A stretch of DNA of 40,645 nt from an uncultured Prevotellaceae bacterium (GCA_902800245.1 CADCDY010000018.1:1-40645); one strand, 5' to 3'; shown: positions 15,774-26,444, numbered from the stretch's first letter. Numbers and translations: made by a program. Notes: a model not told the origin generated them from the sequence alone.

Positions 15774-15829
15774 CAAAGGTACGAATAAATGAGCAAAATG
15801 CAAAATAAATTAGTTTTTATTTGCATTTT
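15774..15829 (-). promoter_or_regulatory. gyrA promoter, proximal copy of a 56-bp duplication
   Basis: On the minus strand this segment contains a TTTTG -33 element and, after about 19 bases, TACCTTTG (plus coordinates 15774-15781). It is repeated with one mismatch at 15858-15913. The start of gyrA is about 100 bases downstream. Confidence 0.75.
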
Positions 15830-15857
15830 CGAGTGAAAGTACCTTCGAGGTTCACCT

Positions 15858-15913
15858 CAAAGGTACGAATAAATGAGCAAAATACAAAATAAATTAGTTT
15901 TTATTTGCATTTT
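15858..15913 (-). promoter_or_regulatory. gyrA promoter, distal copy of a 56-bp duplication
   Basis: Same sequence as 15774-15829, offset by 84 bases, 55 of 56 bases identical. The -7 box TACCTTTG lies at 15858-15865 (minus strand). The whole 303-base gap 15671-15973 is taken up by these two promoters, the gyrA leader and the divergent promoter at 15937-15968. Confidence 0.75.
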
Positions 15914-15936
15914 ATCCCGCTTTTGTTTTGCTTTTA

Positions 15937-15968
15937 TTTGGTTAACTCATTTTTATTTCTTACTTTTG
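15937..15968 (+). promoter_or_regulatory. Promoter of the T9SS plug gene
   Basis: TTTG at 15937-15940, 20 bases, then TACTTTTG at 15961-15968. The ATG at 15974 is only 5 bases after the -7 box, so transcription probably starts at or beside the start codon. Confidence 0.7.
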
Positions 15969-15973
15969 CCCAC

Positions 15974-17191
15974 ATGAAACGACTCTTGATGATGACAACG
16001 CTGGTGTTGGCAACCCTGACAGGGTGGGCCGGCAACAGGATATTTACGGAGAATGTGCGGTCGTTGACCAGCATCGTGAACGGTGACTGGATGAACCGTC
16101 CTGTCATGGAGTTGGGTAGTGGTGACCGGTTGAGGATTGGTTTTGACGAGCTGTCACACGACTACCATCGTTTCGTGTACCATCTGGAGCATTGCGAGGC
16201 AGACTGGACCGTGTCCGACGGTCTGTTTGAGAGCGACTGGCTGGTGGGATTCAACGACAACCCCATAGAGAACTACCAGAACAGCATCAATACTACCGTG
16301 ATGTATACGCACTACTGGCTGACGATACCTAACGACCGCTGCAGACTGAAGATGAGCGGCAACTATCGTTTGACGGTCATTGACGAAGACCTGGACAATG
16401 AAAAGGTGCTGGAGGTGGAATTCTATGTGGTGGAACCACTGATGAGCGTAGGTCTGAATGTGACGTCCAATACCGATATGGATCATAATGACCGTCACCA
16501 GCAGCTGTCGATGACAGTGAACTATAACAATGTGCGTGTGCTCAATATGGATGAGGAGATACGCACTGTCGTGATGCAGAACTGGTGTGAGGACCAGGCC
16601 CGTCATGATGTGCGTCCCAATTTTATCTCTGCCCAGGGACTGACATGGGAACACAACAAGGCATTGATCTTCGATGCCGGTAACGAATTCCATAAGTATG
16701 AGATATTAGACGTCAGTCATACCACGATGGGACTGGACCGCATAGCGTGGAACGGTCATAATTACGAGGCGTGGCCCTTTGCTGCCACCGTCAGGAAACA
16801 CTATCTGACTGATGTCAGTGCTGAGGGAGCCTTCGTTATCCGCAACAGTGACAATCGGGAGGTGGACTATACGTGTGACTATGTGTGGGTGAACTACGAA
16901 CTGGTGTGCCCCTGGCAGGGCGATATCTACATCAGCGGGCACTGGACTACCGACAGTCAGCGTGAGCACTACCGCATGGACTATGATGCGGAGACAGGGA
17001 AATACACAGCACGGCTGATGCAGAAACAGGGATATTATTCGTATCAGTTTGTCAATGAAGACGGAAGCAATCCTCCGTCGGAAGGCAGTTTCTTCCAAAC
17101 GCAAAACCGCTATCAGGCATTCATATATTATAAATGTACGGGCGCGCGAACATGGCGCCTGGTGGGCTATAGGGCCTTGGATTTCCGATAG
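15974..17191 (+). CDS. Type IX secretion system plug protein (DUF5103)
   Basis: 405 residues from the ATG at 15974; upstream in-frame codons overlap the promoter. A signal peptide is seen (MKRLLMMTTLVLATLTGWA). The mature start, NRIFTENVRSLT, and the blocks FVYHLEHCEADW (about 62-73), FNDNPIENYQNSINTT, and the C-terminal GYYSYQFVNEDGS...EGSFFQTQNRYQAFIYY are typical of the DUF5103 family. One member was found bound to the SprA translocon as the Plug that seals its periplasmic end. The location is the periplasmic face of the outer membrane. It stands as a single gene. Its last 25 bases overlap the end of the convergent regulator gene. Confidence 0.85.
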   Translation: MKRLLMMTTLVLATLTGWAGNRIFTENVRSLTSIVNGDWMNRPVMELGSGDRLRIGFDELSHDYHRFVYHLEHCEADWTVSDGLFESDWLVGFNDNPIENYQNSINTTVMYTHYWLTIPNDRCRLKMSGNYRLTVIDEDLDNEKVLEVEFYVVEPLMSVGLNVTSNTDMDHNDRHQQLSMTVNYNNVRVLNMDEEIRTVVMQNWCEDQARHDVRPNFISAQGLTWEHNKALIFDAGNEFHKYEILDVSHTTMGLDRIAWNGHNYEAWPFAATVRKHYLTDVSAEGAFVIRNSDNREVDYTCDYVWVNYELVCPWQGDIYISGHWTTDSQREHYRMDYDAETGKYTARLMQKQGYYSYQFVNEDGSNPPSEGSFFQTQNRYQAFIYYKCTGARTWRLVGYRALDFR

Positions 17192-19629
17192 TCTTTTGGC
17201 GTCTGACGGAAATGATGGTAGAAACAGGAGATGAAATAGTTTGGCGTTACGAACATCAGGTCGTTAGCAATCTCCTCTACACTCTTATCGGTCGTCAGCA
17301 GTAGTTCTGATGCTTCCTGTAAACGCAATCGTCCAACCAATTGGCGTGGACTCAGATAGAAATTGGACGACAGCAGTTCGAAGAGTTTCGCCACTTCCAT
17401 ACCCGTCTGTTCAGAGAGCATGGTCATCGTAACCTTTTCATTGGCGTGGCTGTGTATGAACGGCACAATGGTCAGCATGGTGTTGATGAACAGTTGGTTA
17501 TTCTGTTGCGGGTCGTCAACACTTTCTTCTTCCGTAGTGGCTATGCCAGGCAATAGCGGCTCGTTGTGTAATTCATTACAACGGGTGACATAGTTGCGGA
17601 TGCGACGCATGATGTCGCCCTCCTTGTTATTACGCATCATGTCAAGACGCGTATTGTAAGTGTAGAGTATGACATTGGCGGCAACTAATAGGCAGATAAA
17701 CAGTCCGAGCAGCAGGTAGATACCCGTAGAGCGCCACCAAGGTTCATTGACGTAGATGACCCACGTGTAGGGACGCAATTCGAAACGGTCGGGTGATGTG
17801 GACACTTGTATTTCGACGACATACTTTCCGGGTTTGAGGGCAGGGAGATGCAGGTGAAGGAGTCCCTTTTCGTCAACCTTGTCTTTGGCATTCATGTAGG
17901 AATATACTTGCCAGTCGTCGTACAAGCCTTGTACGCGTACCCGATAGTAGGTCTGAATGGGGCGGGCGAAATTCAGTCCGGAGAATATCATCGACAGGGT
18001 GTTCTGGTTATAGTCGACATTGACTTCCCAGATGCGTGATACCGCACGGTCGAGAATGACCTTGTCGCCAAGTTTCATCCCTGGTTCCATGTGCTGTCCA
18101 TTGACCATCAGACGTACAAGTTTAGGTGCCAGCGTCATGTTAACCAGGCTGTCGCGACAAATATCCTTGGGGTTGAACACAACGATATGGTCCAGTGACT
18201 GCATGATGATGGTGCCATCGGGTTGTTTCATGGCCCGTGCGTTGACAAACGACTCGTTGGGAACATTGTCGCCTTGGGTATAGGTATCGATATTGACGAC
18301 TTCGCCATTCTCTATCATCAAATGTGATATGCCAAAACTCGTACCTACCCAGATGTCGTGATTGTCGTCTTCAATGACACTGTGGACCATTTCATTACGC
18401 AGTCCGTCTTCGTCAGTGTATATACGTATGTCTTTGCGATCCGGGCGCTCCAGTTGCAGACCCGTATAGAGTCCTGTCCACAGCCATCCACGGCTGTCGC
18501 GATACTGACAGTTGACATGGCGGGGAAGACTCGGCAAATCGGTGAGTGTACGAGTGAGCAATGCTTCGTAGACCAGCGCCTCTGGTTGGCTCCAGTTGTA
18601 GTTGACAAATGCGGAACGGAAGGGACGCGAATAGAGGATGCCTCGTTTCTCGGTTCCCAGCCACATGCCTCCCTGACGGTCGAAGGCTATGGTGTTGATA
18701 TCGGTTTGTAGAGAGCGGAAACGCGACATTTTGATAGCGTCAACGTGCTGCTTCTCACCCGTTGTCACGTCGTACATCCAATAGCCGTATTCTGAGGCGA
18801 TATACAGCACACCGTTCTGCAGTACCATGTTGTTAAGGTGGTAGGGTAGAGCCATGAGTTGGACCCACTGGCGTTTCTCGATATCCAGACGAAGCAATAC
18901 GGACTCCCTGTCACCGTTGCGTATCTGGTAGTACAGGTTGCTATCGGGCAGTATGACAGAGGAATTGCTGAAACGTAGCGTGTCGTTATTGTTAAATGCA
19001 GCAACGTCGAAAAGGTGGCTTCCCGTTTTTACATCCAAAGCTGACACTGTGCCATTGCCAAAGAATTCCAGTAGCAGGCGGTTGTTGTATATATCGACAT
19101 CCTGCAGTTCAGAACTGTGGTGGACGCTGATTTCCGTCTTGTCGTCCAGCCCGTACAGTATATTGCCTGAGAGTAGCCACAAATGGTTGTTGATGTCGGC
19201 AAACAGGTCTTCGACAGGTTCTTTCATTCCCAGCTCCCGGAAGATGTCGCCAACATTGGTCACAAAACGCTCCATCGTCAAGTCCACACAGGTAACCTGA
19301 TGCTGGTCTTTCACCCACAAATGATGGTGCTTGTCGAAATAAAGGTGGTAGTGCCCTCTGTATTTGGGCAGCGGGAAGATGTTTTCCTCTTCGGGGTCAA
19401 TGTGCACAAAAGTGTCACCATCGTAGAAGTTGATGTGTCCGATGGTGCTGATAAGCATACGTCCCGTCTTAGTACATAAGATAGTCTGTGCGCTATTGTC
19501 TGCCAAACCGTTTGATGCGTCGTATGAGTAGAAAACACGTTCAGCATCGCCCAAAGCATGAACCGTTGTCGGCATCAGCAGACAAGTGACGAGCAGCACG
19601 CCCAAACGGAGAAAAACGTTCCTTTTCAT
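17167..19629 (-). CDS. Membrane-bound beta-propeller / AraC-type regulator without kinase domain
   Basis: 820 residues. A signal peptide (1-25) is followed by two-component-regulator propeller repeats (for example GMWLGTEKRGILY, GWLWTGLYTGLQ, DIWVGTSFGISHL), then a Y_Y_Y domain (about 530-620, ending PYTWVIYVNEPWWRSTG). One membrane segment (about 632-655, IYLLLGLFICLLVAANVILY) leads to a cytoplasmic AraC-type HTH at the C-terminus (about 720-817; MLSEQTGMEVAKLFELLSSN and SVEEIANDLMFVTPNYFISC). It is built like a Bacteroidales hybrid two-component sensor that lacks the histidine kinase and receiver domains. It probably senses a periplasmic ligand and acts directly on DNA. Its start overlaps the MFS stop by 4 bases. 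Confidence 0.88.
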   Translation of the reverse strand: MKRNVFLRLGVLLVTCLLMPTTVHALGDAERVFYSYDASNGLADNSAQTILCTKTGRMLISTIGHINFYDGDTFVHIDPEEENIFPLPKYRGHYHLYFDKHHHLWVKDQHQVTCVDLTMERFVTNVGDIFRELGMKEPVEDLFADINNHLWLLSGNILYGLDDKTEISVHHSSELQDVDIYNNRLLLEFFGNGTVSALDVKTGSHLFDVAAFNNNDTLRFSNSSVILPDSNLYYQIRNGDRESVLLRLDIEKRQWVQLMALPYHLNNMVLQNGVLYIASEYGYWMYDVTTGEKQHVDAIKMSRFRSLQTDINTIAFDRQGGMWLGTEKRGILYSRPFRSAFVNYNWSQPEALVYEALLTRTLTDLPSLPRHVNCQYRDSRGWLWTGLYTGLQLERPDRKDIRIYTDEDGLRNEMVHSVIEDDNHDIWVGTSFGISHLMIENGEVVNIDTYTQGDNVPNESFVNARAMKQPDGTIIMQSLDHIVVFNPKDICRDSLVNMTLAPKLVRLMVNGQHMEPGMKLGDKVILDRAVSRIWEVNVDYNQNTLSMIFSGLNFARPIQTYYRVRVQGLYDDWQVYSYMNAKDKVDEKGLLHLHLPALKPGKYVVEIQVSTSPDRFELRPYTWVIYVNEPWWRSTGIYLLLGLFICLLVAANVILYTYNTRLDMMRNNKEGDIMRRIRNYVTRCNELHNEPLLPGIATTEEESVDDPQQNNQLFINTMLTIVPFIHSHANEKVTMTMLSEQTGMEVAKLFELLSSNFYLSPRQLVGRLRLQEASELLLTTDKSVEEIANDLMFVTPNYFISCFYHHFRQTPKDYRKSKAL

Positions 19630-20795
19630 CGGTTTTTATGTTTTATAAACCATTGATGTGCATAGAAATGATAGAAAAGCAGACTTGCTATTGTCAGTGC
19701 AAAAGCCACATAAAATAACAGGTCGCGCTGCCCATAGAGAAATGCGTAACCAAAAGTTAATCCAAGTGTGATACCAGTCTCCCATGCGAGGAAGAATGTG
19801 CTATGTGATGTGCCACGCTTACAGTGGCGGCTAAGTTTGATGAAGAATAGCAGATAGCGTGAACCGATGATTCCCACAGCCAGTCCCATGAGCAAAGGAG
19901 ATACTGGTGATGTTGGGTAGGCCAGCAGTATCAGTAGTGCTGCCAGCAAGATGAAAAGTCCGCTGACCACTTCGCTTTTCAATTCAGCATTGCGGAAGAC
20001 GAAACGCTGTGCCAGTAGTGCCAACAGGAAACCACCCATCAGCAGTGCATAGAAATCTGTTGTCAATGGCAGTGACAGTACCAATCCCACAGCCATCATG
20101 ATGAGCAACAGATTGAAAAACAGCACAACACCATGAGGTAGCAGGAAACGGTCAAGCGATGCCACATGGACACCCTCCTCAGGGGCTCTGAAAGGGAATG
20201 ATACCTGACGGATGAGGAGCAGACTCATTGCAGCGCATCCGATGGAGCCCCACAAGGCTTTATCGAATCCGAAATAATGGTATGCGATTAGTCCTGCCAA
20301 TGGTCCCAAAGAAAGGGCAAAACGTGCAAACCATGCTGCACTATGGTTGGCCTCAGTACGCTGGTGTGATTCGCAGGTGTCAATGATGAGTGTTGACGAC
20401 AGTACCATCTGTGCCAGTCCGAAGGCTGCACCCAACAACAGCCGTTGTAGTAAGATAATCCAGAATTCGACGAATTCCGAGCGTAACCCGTCAATGTACC
20501 AGAGTAATGCTACCGATAGTCCCACGAGTATGATGGCCCACATGCATACGACATTCCTGCGGAAACGCTGTACTAGCCATGAACATTGTGCCCCAAACAG
20601 GTAGAGTCCTATGGTATAGGCTCCTATAGATAGTCCTGTCTCATAGGATGTGAAATTCTCTGTTCTCATCAGCCAAAGCGGCATGATGGGAATGAGCACA
20701 TAGACGGACATCATCAGCAGAAGGTTGGCTATAACCAATAGCCAGAAGTCCTTGTGCCACAACCTGATATGTACGGGTATGTTCTGTGTATTCAA
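19626..20795 (-). CDS. MFS transporter
   Basis: 389 residues with about 12 hydrophobic segments and no signal peptide beyond the first helix (FWLLVIANLLLMMSVYVLIP). The first-loop motif region (SYETGLSIGAYTIGLYLFGA...LVQRFRRN) fits the major facilitator superfamily, and the middle loop at about residue 195-215 (FPFRAPEEGVHVASLDRF) divides two six-helix halves. The substrate is not visible from the sequence. It lies 3 bases after panB and overlaps the regulator by 4 bases, so it is translationally coupled to both. Export or uptake of a compound sensed by the regulator is a fair guess. Confidence 0.85.
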   Translation of the reverse strand: MNTQNIPVHIRLWHKDFWLLVIANLLLMMSVYVLIPIMPLWLMRTENFTSYETGLSIGAYTIGLYLFGAQCSWLVQRFRRNVVCMWAIILVGLSVALLWYIDGLRSEFVEFWIILLQRLLLGAAFGLAQMVLSSTLIIDTCESHQRTEANHSAAWFARFALSLGPLAGLIAYHYFGFDKALWGSIGCAAMSLLLIRQVSFPFRAPEEGVHVASLDRFLLPHGVVLFFNLLLIMMAVGLVLSLPLTTDFYALLMGGFLLALLAQRFVFRNAELKSEVVSGLFILLAALLILLAYPTSPVSPLLMGLAVGIIGSRYLLFFIKLSRHCKRGTSHSTFFLAWETGITLGLTFGYAFLYGQRDLLFYVAFALTIASLLFYHFYAHQWFIKHKNR

Positions 20796-20798
20796 GAC

Positions 20799-21620
20799 TT
20801 AATACGATTCGTTTTCGTTGGGGAAATCACCGGTCTTTACGTCGGACACATAACGGCCTACAGCATCAGTAATGATGTTTCCGATGTCAGCATAGCGACG
20901 CAGGAAACGAGGAGAAAAGCCTTCAGACATTCCCAGCATATCTGCCACGACGAGCACCTGACCATCCGTACCGTTTCCGGCTCCGATACCTATTGTCGGA
21001 CATTTCACGGCTTTGGTGACCTCTGTGGCAAGAGCTGCAGGAACCTTTTCGAGCGTGATGCCAAAACAGCCAGCGTCGCTGAGGGCAATGGCATCGCTCA
21101 TCAGTTTCTCGGCTTCAGCCTTTTCCTTTGCACGCACGGCATAGGTACCGAATTTGTTGATAGACTGCGGGGTCAAGCCTAAATGGGCCATCACGGGAAT
21201 ACCAGCATCGAGGATGCGCTTTACCGTGTCGAGAATCTCCACACCGCCTTCCATCTTCAGGGCATCGCAACCACTTTCCTTCATGATGCGGATAGCGTTG
21301 GTCACACCCTCTGCAGCATTGACCTGATAGGAACCGAAAGGCATGTCGCAGACTACCAGGGCACGTTGTACGGCACGTACTACGGAACGTGCGTGATAGA
21401 TCATATAGTCGACGGTCATGGGCAGTGTGGTGGCATTGCCAGCCATCACATTTGATGCAGAGTCGCCCACTAAGATGGCGTCGATGCCAGCCTTGTCGAC
21501 AATGCCAGCCATGGTATAGTCGTAGGAGGTGAGTATGGAGATTTTCTCACCCTTTTGTTTCATTTCCATAAACCGATGGGTTGTAACCTTACGGTTGTCG
21601 CTAACTAAATATCCTGCCAT
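20799..21620 (-). CDS. panB: 3-methyl-2-oxobutanoate hydroxymethyltransferase
   Basis: 273 residues, usual length for PanB. It transfers a hydroxymethyl group from methylene-tetrahydrofolate to 2-oxoisovalerate, giving ketopantoate, the first step of pantothenate and coenzyme A synthesis. Visible family motifs are [27 protein letters not shown] (metal-binding Asp53), [12 protein letters not shown] (second Asp), ALKMEGG (Lys and Glu), HLGLTPQSI and [10 protein letters not shown] (catalytic Glu), and [17 protein letters not shown]. It is cytoplasmic. It lies between the HAD phosphatase gene (24-base gap) and the MFS gene (3-base gap) in one minus-strand operon. Confidence 0.97.
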   Translation of the reverse strand: MAGYLVSDNRKVTTHRFMEMKQKGEKISILTSYDYTMAGIVDKAGIDAILVGDSASNVMAGNATTLPMTVDYMIYHARSVVRAVQRALVVCDMPFGSYQVNAAEGVTNAIRIMKESGCDALKMEGGVEILDTVKRILDAGIPVMAHLGLTPQSINKFGTYAVRAKEKAEAEKLMSDAIALSDAGCFGITLEKVPAALATEVTKAVKCPTIGIGAGNGTDGQVLVVADMLGMSEGFSPRFLRRYADIGNIITDAVGRYVSDVKTGDFPNENESY

Positions 21621-21644
21621 ATTCTTTGATTTTTGATTATTTGG

Positions 21645-22268
21645 TTATAAATGATTGAAATCTTCTATGACTTTGTCGCAAAACGGGGCGATGTCCTCAG
21701 CAGCATTAGTCGTAGCCAGGCCTATGACATACATTCCTGCAGCACGGCCAGACTTCAGCCCGTTGAACGAATCCTCGAAAACCACACAGTTCTTCGGTTC
21801 GACACCAAAGCGCTCTGCCGCTTTTAAGTAGCAGTCAGGGTCGGGCTTTGAACGTTCGAAATCCTCTGAAGTCAGTATGGCGTCAAAGAGACCTTCGAAC
21901 TCAGGATGCTTGGCATAAACAGCCTTCATCTTCGGCTGGTTGGAACTGGTCACGACAGCTGTCTTGACACCTTGTTGGCGGAGTTCATGAATGTATTCCT
22001 CAAATCCGGGAATATAGTCGTAGTCCATCTGGCTTTCATAGTCGTTCAAACGTTCGGTGATGAGTGCTTGGCTGTCAGCAAGGGGTCCGGAAAACCATGC
22101 ATCGTAGATCTGAACCAGCGTCTGTCCTTTGATTTTATGCTCCAAGCCGGGAATCTCAGGATGGAACTCACGACACTGAGCTCCCCAGAATATTGAATAC
22201 TGAGGTTCTGTGTCGAAAACCACTCCATCGAGGTCGAACAATGCTGCTTTTATGGTCATCTTGTTCAT
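21645..22268 (-). CDS. HAD-superfamily hydrolase (beta-phosphoglucomutase-like)
   Basis: 207 residues with the four HAD motifs: FDLDGVVFDT (motif I, nucleophile Asp), VVTSSNQPKM (motif II), SKPDPDCYL (motif III Lys) and VVFEDSFNGLKSG (motif IV). The cap region (residues about 20-85) is helical, as in subclass I sugar-phosphate phosphatases and phosphomutases. The exact substrate is unknown. The promoter TACCTTTG (plus coordinates 22278-22285) ends 9 bases before the ATG, so the leader is only a few bases long or absent. It is the first gene of the HAD-panB-MFS-regulator operon. Confidence 0.88.
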   Translation of the reverse strand: MNKMTIKAALFDLDGVVFDTEPQYSIFWGAQCREFHPEIPGLEHKIKGQTLVQIYDAWFSGPLADSQALITERLNDYESQMDYDYIPGFEEYIHELRQQGVKTAVVTSSNQPKMKAVYAKHPEFEGLFDAILTSEDFERSKPDPDCYLKAAERFGVEPKNCVVFEDSFNGLKSGRAAGMYVIGLATTNAAEDIAPFCDKVIEDFNHL

Positions 22269-22277
22269 TTACGGCTG

Positions 22278-22285
22278 CAAAGGTA
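22278..22285 (-). promoter_or_regulatory. -7 box of the HAD-panB-MFS-regulator operon
   Basis: TACCTTTG on the minus strand, followed by GCAG and the start codon at 22268. A -33 TTTG is not obvious in the T-rich/A-rich stretch upstream. Confidence 0.6.
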
Positions 22286-22338
22286 CAACTTTTTTTCCTT
22301 TTTTTTGTACTATTTGTGAAAAAAGTGGTCAAATAGTT

Positions 22339-22368
22339 TTTGTGTTTGAAAAAAAATAGCTATCTTTG
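22339..22368 (+). promoter_or_regulatory. Promoter of the ATP synthase operon
   Basis: TTTG at 22339-22342, 18 bases, then TATCTTTG at 22361-22368. The leader to the atpD ATG at 22415 is about 40 bases and AT-rich. Confidence 0.7.
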
Positions 22369-22408
22369 CAATCACTATACGAAAATAACAACAATTCTAA
22401 AACAATAA

Positions 22409-23941
<1,533 letters not shown>

Positions 23942-23971
23942 AAAGCATATACATTATTATATATAATAGGT

Positions 23972-24205
23972 ATGTTGAAACTCAAGATAGTAACACCAGA
24001 AAGAGTCGAGTACGACGGAGAGGTGGAGCAGGTGGTAGTTCCTGGCACGCAAGGCCAGTTTGAGATACTCACCAACCATGCGCCCATTATCTCAACGCTG
24101 CAGAAAGGCACGGTGGTGTATGATGGCAATGAACTGCCCATACTGGGTGGATTCGTTGAGGTGCAGAAGAACGAAGTGTCACTCTGCGTCGAAAAGGCAG
24201 AATGA
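23972..24205 (+). CDS. atpC: F1F0 ATP synthase subunit epsilon, short form
   Basis: 77 residues; most epsilon subunits have 130-140. Only the N-terminal beta-sandwich is present: MLKLKIVTPERVEYDGEVEQ, then VVPGTQGQFEILTNHAPIIS and GGFVEVQKNEVSLCVEKAE. The C-terminal helical pair, which in other bacteria inserts into F1 and blocks ATP hydrolysis, is absent. This is the normal state in this group rather than a truncation, because the next gene starts inside its stop (ATGA, 24202-24205). It links the central stalk to the c-ring. Confidence 0.96.
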   Translation: MLKLKIVTPERVEYDGEVEQVVVPGTQGQFEILTNHAPIISTLQKGTVVYDGNELPILGGFVEVQKNEVSLCVEKAE

Positions 24206-24465
24206 TCTACGTCGCTGCAGTATGCCTGCTGACGCTGTTGGGTGTAGCTTACGTCAAGCTATACGACGTGGTGAAAGCCCACCAGCCTGAGGCACTACCA
24301 AGGTTCTACCTCATCATGACGGTGATTCGCATGATATTGGTGGTCTCGCTGGCAGGCATATACGCACTACTTGCTGAAGACAGGCAGGACGTCATCCGGT
24401 TTGTAGCCATCTATTTGGTGATGTATGCAGCGATGATGGTCGTTACGCTCTCAATGAGACACTAA
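24202..24465 (+). CDS. Small three-helix membrane protein of the atp operon (AtpI-like position)
   Basis: 87 residues with three membrane segments (about 1-20, 35-58 and 64-84). It overlaps atpC by 4 bases and precedes atpB by 28 bases. Its position just before subunit a matches that of atpI in other bacteria, which helps assemble the c-ring or supply Mg. Sequence similarity to AtpI is not obvious to me, so the role is inferred from context only. Confidence 0.8.
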   Translation: MIYVAAVCLLTLLGVAYVKLYDVVKAHQPEALPRFYLIMTVIRMILVVSLAGIYALLAEDRQDVIRFVAIYLVMYAAMMVVTLSMRH

Positions 24466-24493
24466 AGAGTTAAAAAACTAAGAGTTAAGAATT

Positions 24494-25546
24494 ATGATTT
24501 ATATGAAACGACTGCTATGTATGGCACTCTTGCTGTTGGCAATGACGCCTGCGATGAGGGCAGAGGACTTCTCAGCCAAGGAGGTGGTGCTTGAGCATAT
24601 CAAGGACTCACACGAATGGCATGTCACCGATCTGGGTGAGGGGAAGTCGCTGGTCATCCCACTGCCTGTCATCGTTAACAGTTCTACGGGTTGGCACGTG
24701 TTCAGCTCTTCTCAGTTCGAACACCATGCTGACGCCAACGGACTGCGTCAGGGTCCTTATGGTCTGGCCATTGCTACAGAAGGCGACAATGCAGGCAAAA
24801 TCGTGGAGAATGGTGAGCCCGTTCTCGACCTGTCAATCACGAAGACGGTAGCTGTGATGTTCATCAACGTCGCTATCCTGCTGTGCTGCATCTTGGGTAG
24901 CGCCCGCTGGTATAAGAAGCGTCAGGCTTCCGACCCGGCACCAGGTGGCTTCGTAGGCTTTGTCGAGATGCTGGTGATGTATGTGGTTGATGATATTATC
25001 AAGCCTGGTGTAGGCAAGGGCTACGAGAAATACGTGCCTTACCTGCTGACGTGCTTCTTCTTCATCTTCACCTGTAACGTGATGGGTCTTATTCCATTCC
25101 CGCCAGGCTCAGGTAACGTGACGGGCAACATTGCTGTGACGTTCTTCCTGGCGCTTTGCACGTTTATCATTGTGCAGTTCTCGGGCAACAAGCACTACTG
25201 GAAGGACATCTTCTGGCCTGAGGTGCCCACATGGCTGAAAGCTCCCATTCCCATCATTCCCGTGATAGAGTTTGTGGGAATCTTCACCAAGCCCTTCGCC
25301 CTGATGATTCGTCTCTTTGCCAACATGATGGCCGGTCACGCCATTGCGGTGGCTATTACGTGTATCATTTTCCTTGTTGCCAGTCAGGCTGTAGCCGTAC
25401 AGTTGTCTATGTCAGCTCTGTCGGTCATCATGAGTGTCTTCATGATGTGTCTGGAGTGCTTGGTATGTTTCATCCAGGCAATGGTATTCACCATGTTGTC
25501 AGCCGTGTTTATCGGATTGGCACGTGTGGAACCGGCACATGAATGA
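24494..25546 (+). CDS. atpB: F1F0 ATP synthase subunit a, with N-terminal extension
   Basis: 350 residues, about 80 longer than the E. coli protein. A signal peptide-like start (MIYMKRLLCMALLLLAMTPAM) leads to a soluble, probably periplasmic, domain of about 100 residues with paired His and Trp (SHEWHVTDLG, STGWHVFSSSQFEHH), as in other Bacteroidetes AtpB. The membrane part has the conserved PYLLTCFFFIFTCNVMGLIP and the essential proton-path arginine R273 in FALMIRLFANMMAGH, equivalent to Arg210. It forms the proton half-channels against the c-ring. A heptanucleotide repeat starts at its stop codon. Confidence 0.98.
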   Translation: MIYMKRLLCMALLLLAMTPAMRAEDFSAKEVVLEHIKDSHEWHVTDLGEGKSLVIPLPVIVNSSTGWHVFSSSQFEHHADANGLRQGPYGLAIATEGDNAGKIVENGEPVLDLSITKTVAVMFINVAILLCCILGSARWYKKRQASDPAPGGFVGFVEMLVMYVVDDIIKPGVGKGYEKYVPYLLTCFFFIFTCNVMGLIPFPPGSGNVTGNIAVTFFLALCTFIIVQFSGNKHYWKDIFWPEVPTWLKAPIPIIPVIEFVGIFTKPFALMIRLFANMMAGHAIAVAITCIIFLVASQAVAVQLSMSALSVIMSVFMMCLECLVCFIQAMVFTMLSAVFIGLARVEPAHE

Positions 25547-25621
25547 GGTAAGAAGTAAGAGGTAAGAAGTAAGAGGTAAGAAGTAAGAGGTAAGAAGTAA
25601 GAGGTAAGATGTAAGAAATAA
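25545..25621. repeat. Heptanucleotide tandem repeat between atpB and atpE
   Basis: Eleven 7-base units alternate between GAGGTAA and GAAGTAA (the last two degenerate), i.e. a 14-base period. The array begins at the atpB stop codon and is followed by AT-rich sequence up to the atpE ATG at 25669. Confidence 0.9.
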
Positions 25622-25662
25622 ATAAATTAAAGAATTAAATAATTAATAACTTAAAAAATTAA

Positions 25663-25905
<243 letters not shown>

Positions 25906-25949
25906 GCATAGGTAAAGGTAAATAAGTAAAACGGTAAAAAATTCAGCTT

Positions 25950-26444
25950 ATGGATTTATTGATTCCGAGTACTGGTCTGTTGTTCTGGATGACTATCACG
26001 TTCCTCGTGGTATTCTTCCTCCTTTGGAAGTATGGCTTCCCCGTCATCACTGGGATGGTGAAGGAGCGTCAGGCTTTCATCGACGAGTCGCTGAAGAAGG
26101 CTCACGAGGCTAACGAACGACTGGCCAACATTCAAAAGGAAGGTGAATCCATCTTGCAGGAGGCACGCGAAAAGCAGGCTCAGATACTGAAGGAGGCTGC
26201 CGCGACGCGTGATTCCATCGTTGAACAGGCTCAGACGAAGGCCCGTAGTGAGGGCGCCCGACTCTTGGACGAGGCGAAAGCCGCCATCGAGCAGGAGAAG
26301 AAAGCTGCCATTGCCGACATCCGTCAGCAGGTGGCTACGCTGAGTGTTCAGATTGCCGAGAAGGTTCTGAAGCAGAACCTGAAGGACGATAAGGCGCAGA
26401 TGGATTTGATTGACCGTATGCTGAATGATGTTTCTGCTAATTAA
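25950..26444 (+). CDS. atpF: F1F0 ATP synthase subunit b
   Basis: 164 residues. One N-terminal membrane helix (about 8-26, GLLFWMTITFLVVFFLLWKY) is followed by VKERQAFIDESLKKAHEANE and a long charged coiled coil rich in Ala, Glu, Lys and Gln up to the C-terminus. It forms the peripheral stalk that binds delta and holds F1 to the membrane. The 44-base spacer before it consists of GGTAAA-like repeats. Confidence 0.97.
   Translation: MDLLIPSTGLLFWMTITFLVVFFLLWKYGFPVITGMVKERQAFIDESLKKAHEANERLANIQKEGESILQEAREKQAQILKEAAATRDSIVEQAQTKARSEGARLLDEAKAAIEQEKKAAIADIRQQVATLSVQIAEKVLKQNLKDDKAQMDLIDRMLNDVSAN

Noticed and set aside
23972-24205. atpC truncated by mutation
   Set aside because: Short epsilon subunits are normal for this group and the ATGA overlap with the next gene shows an intact end.
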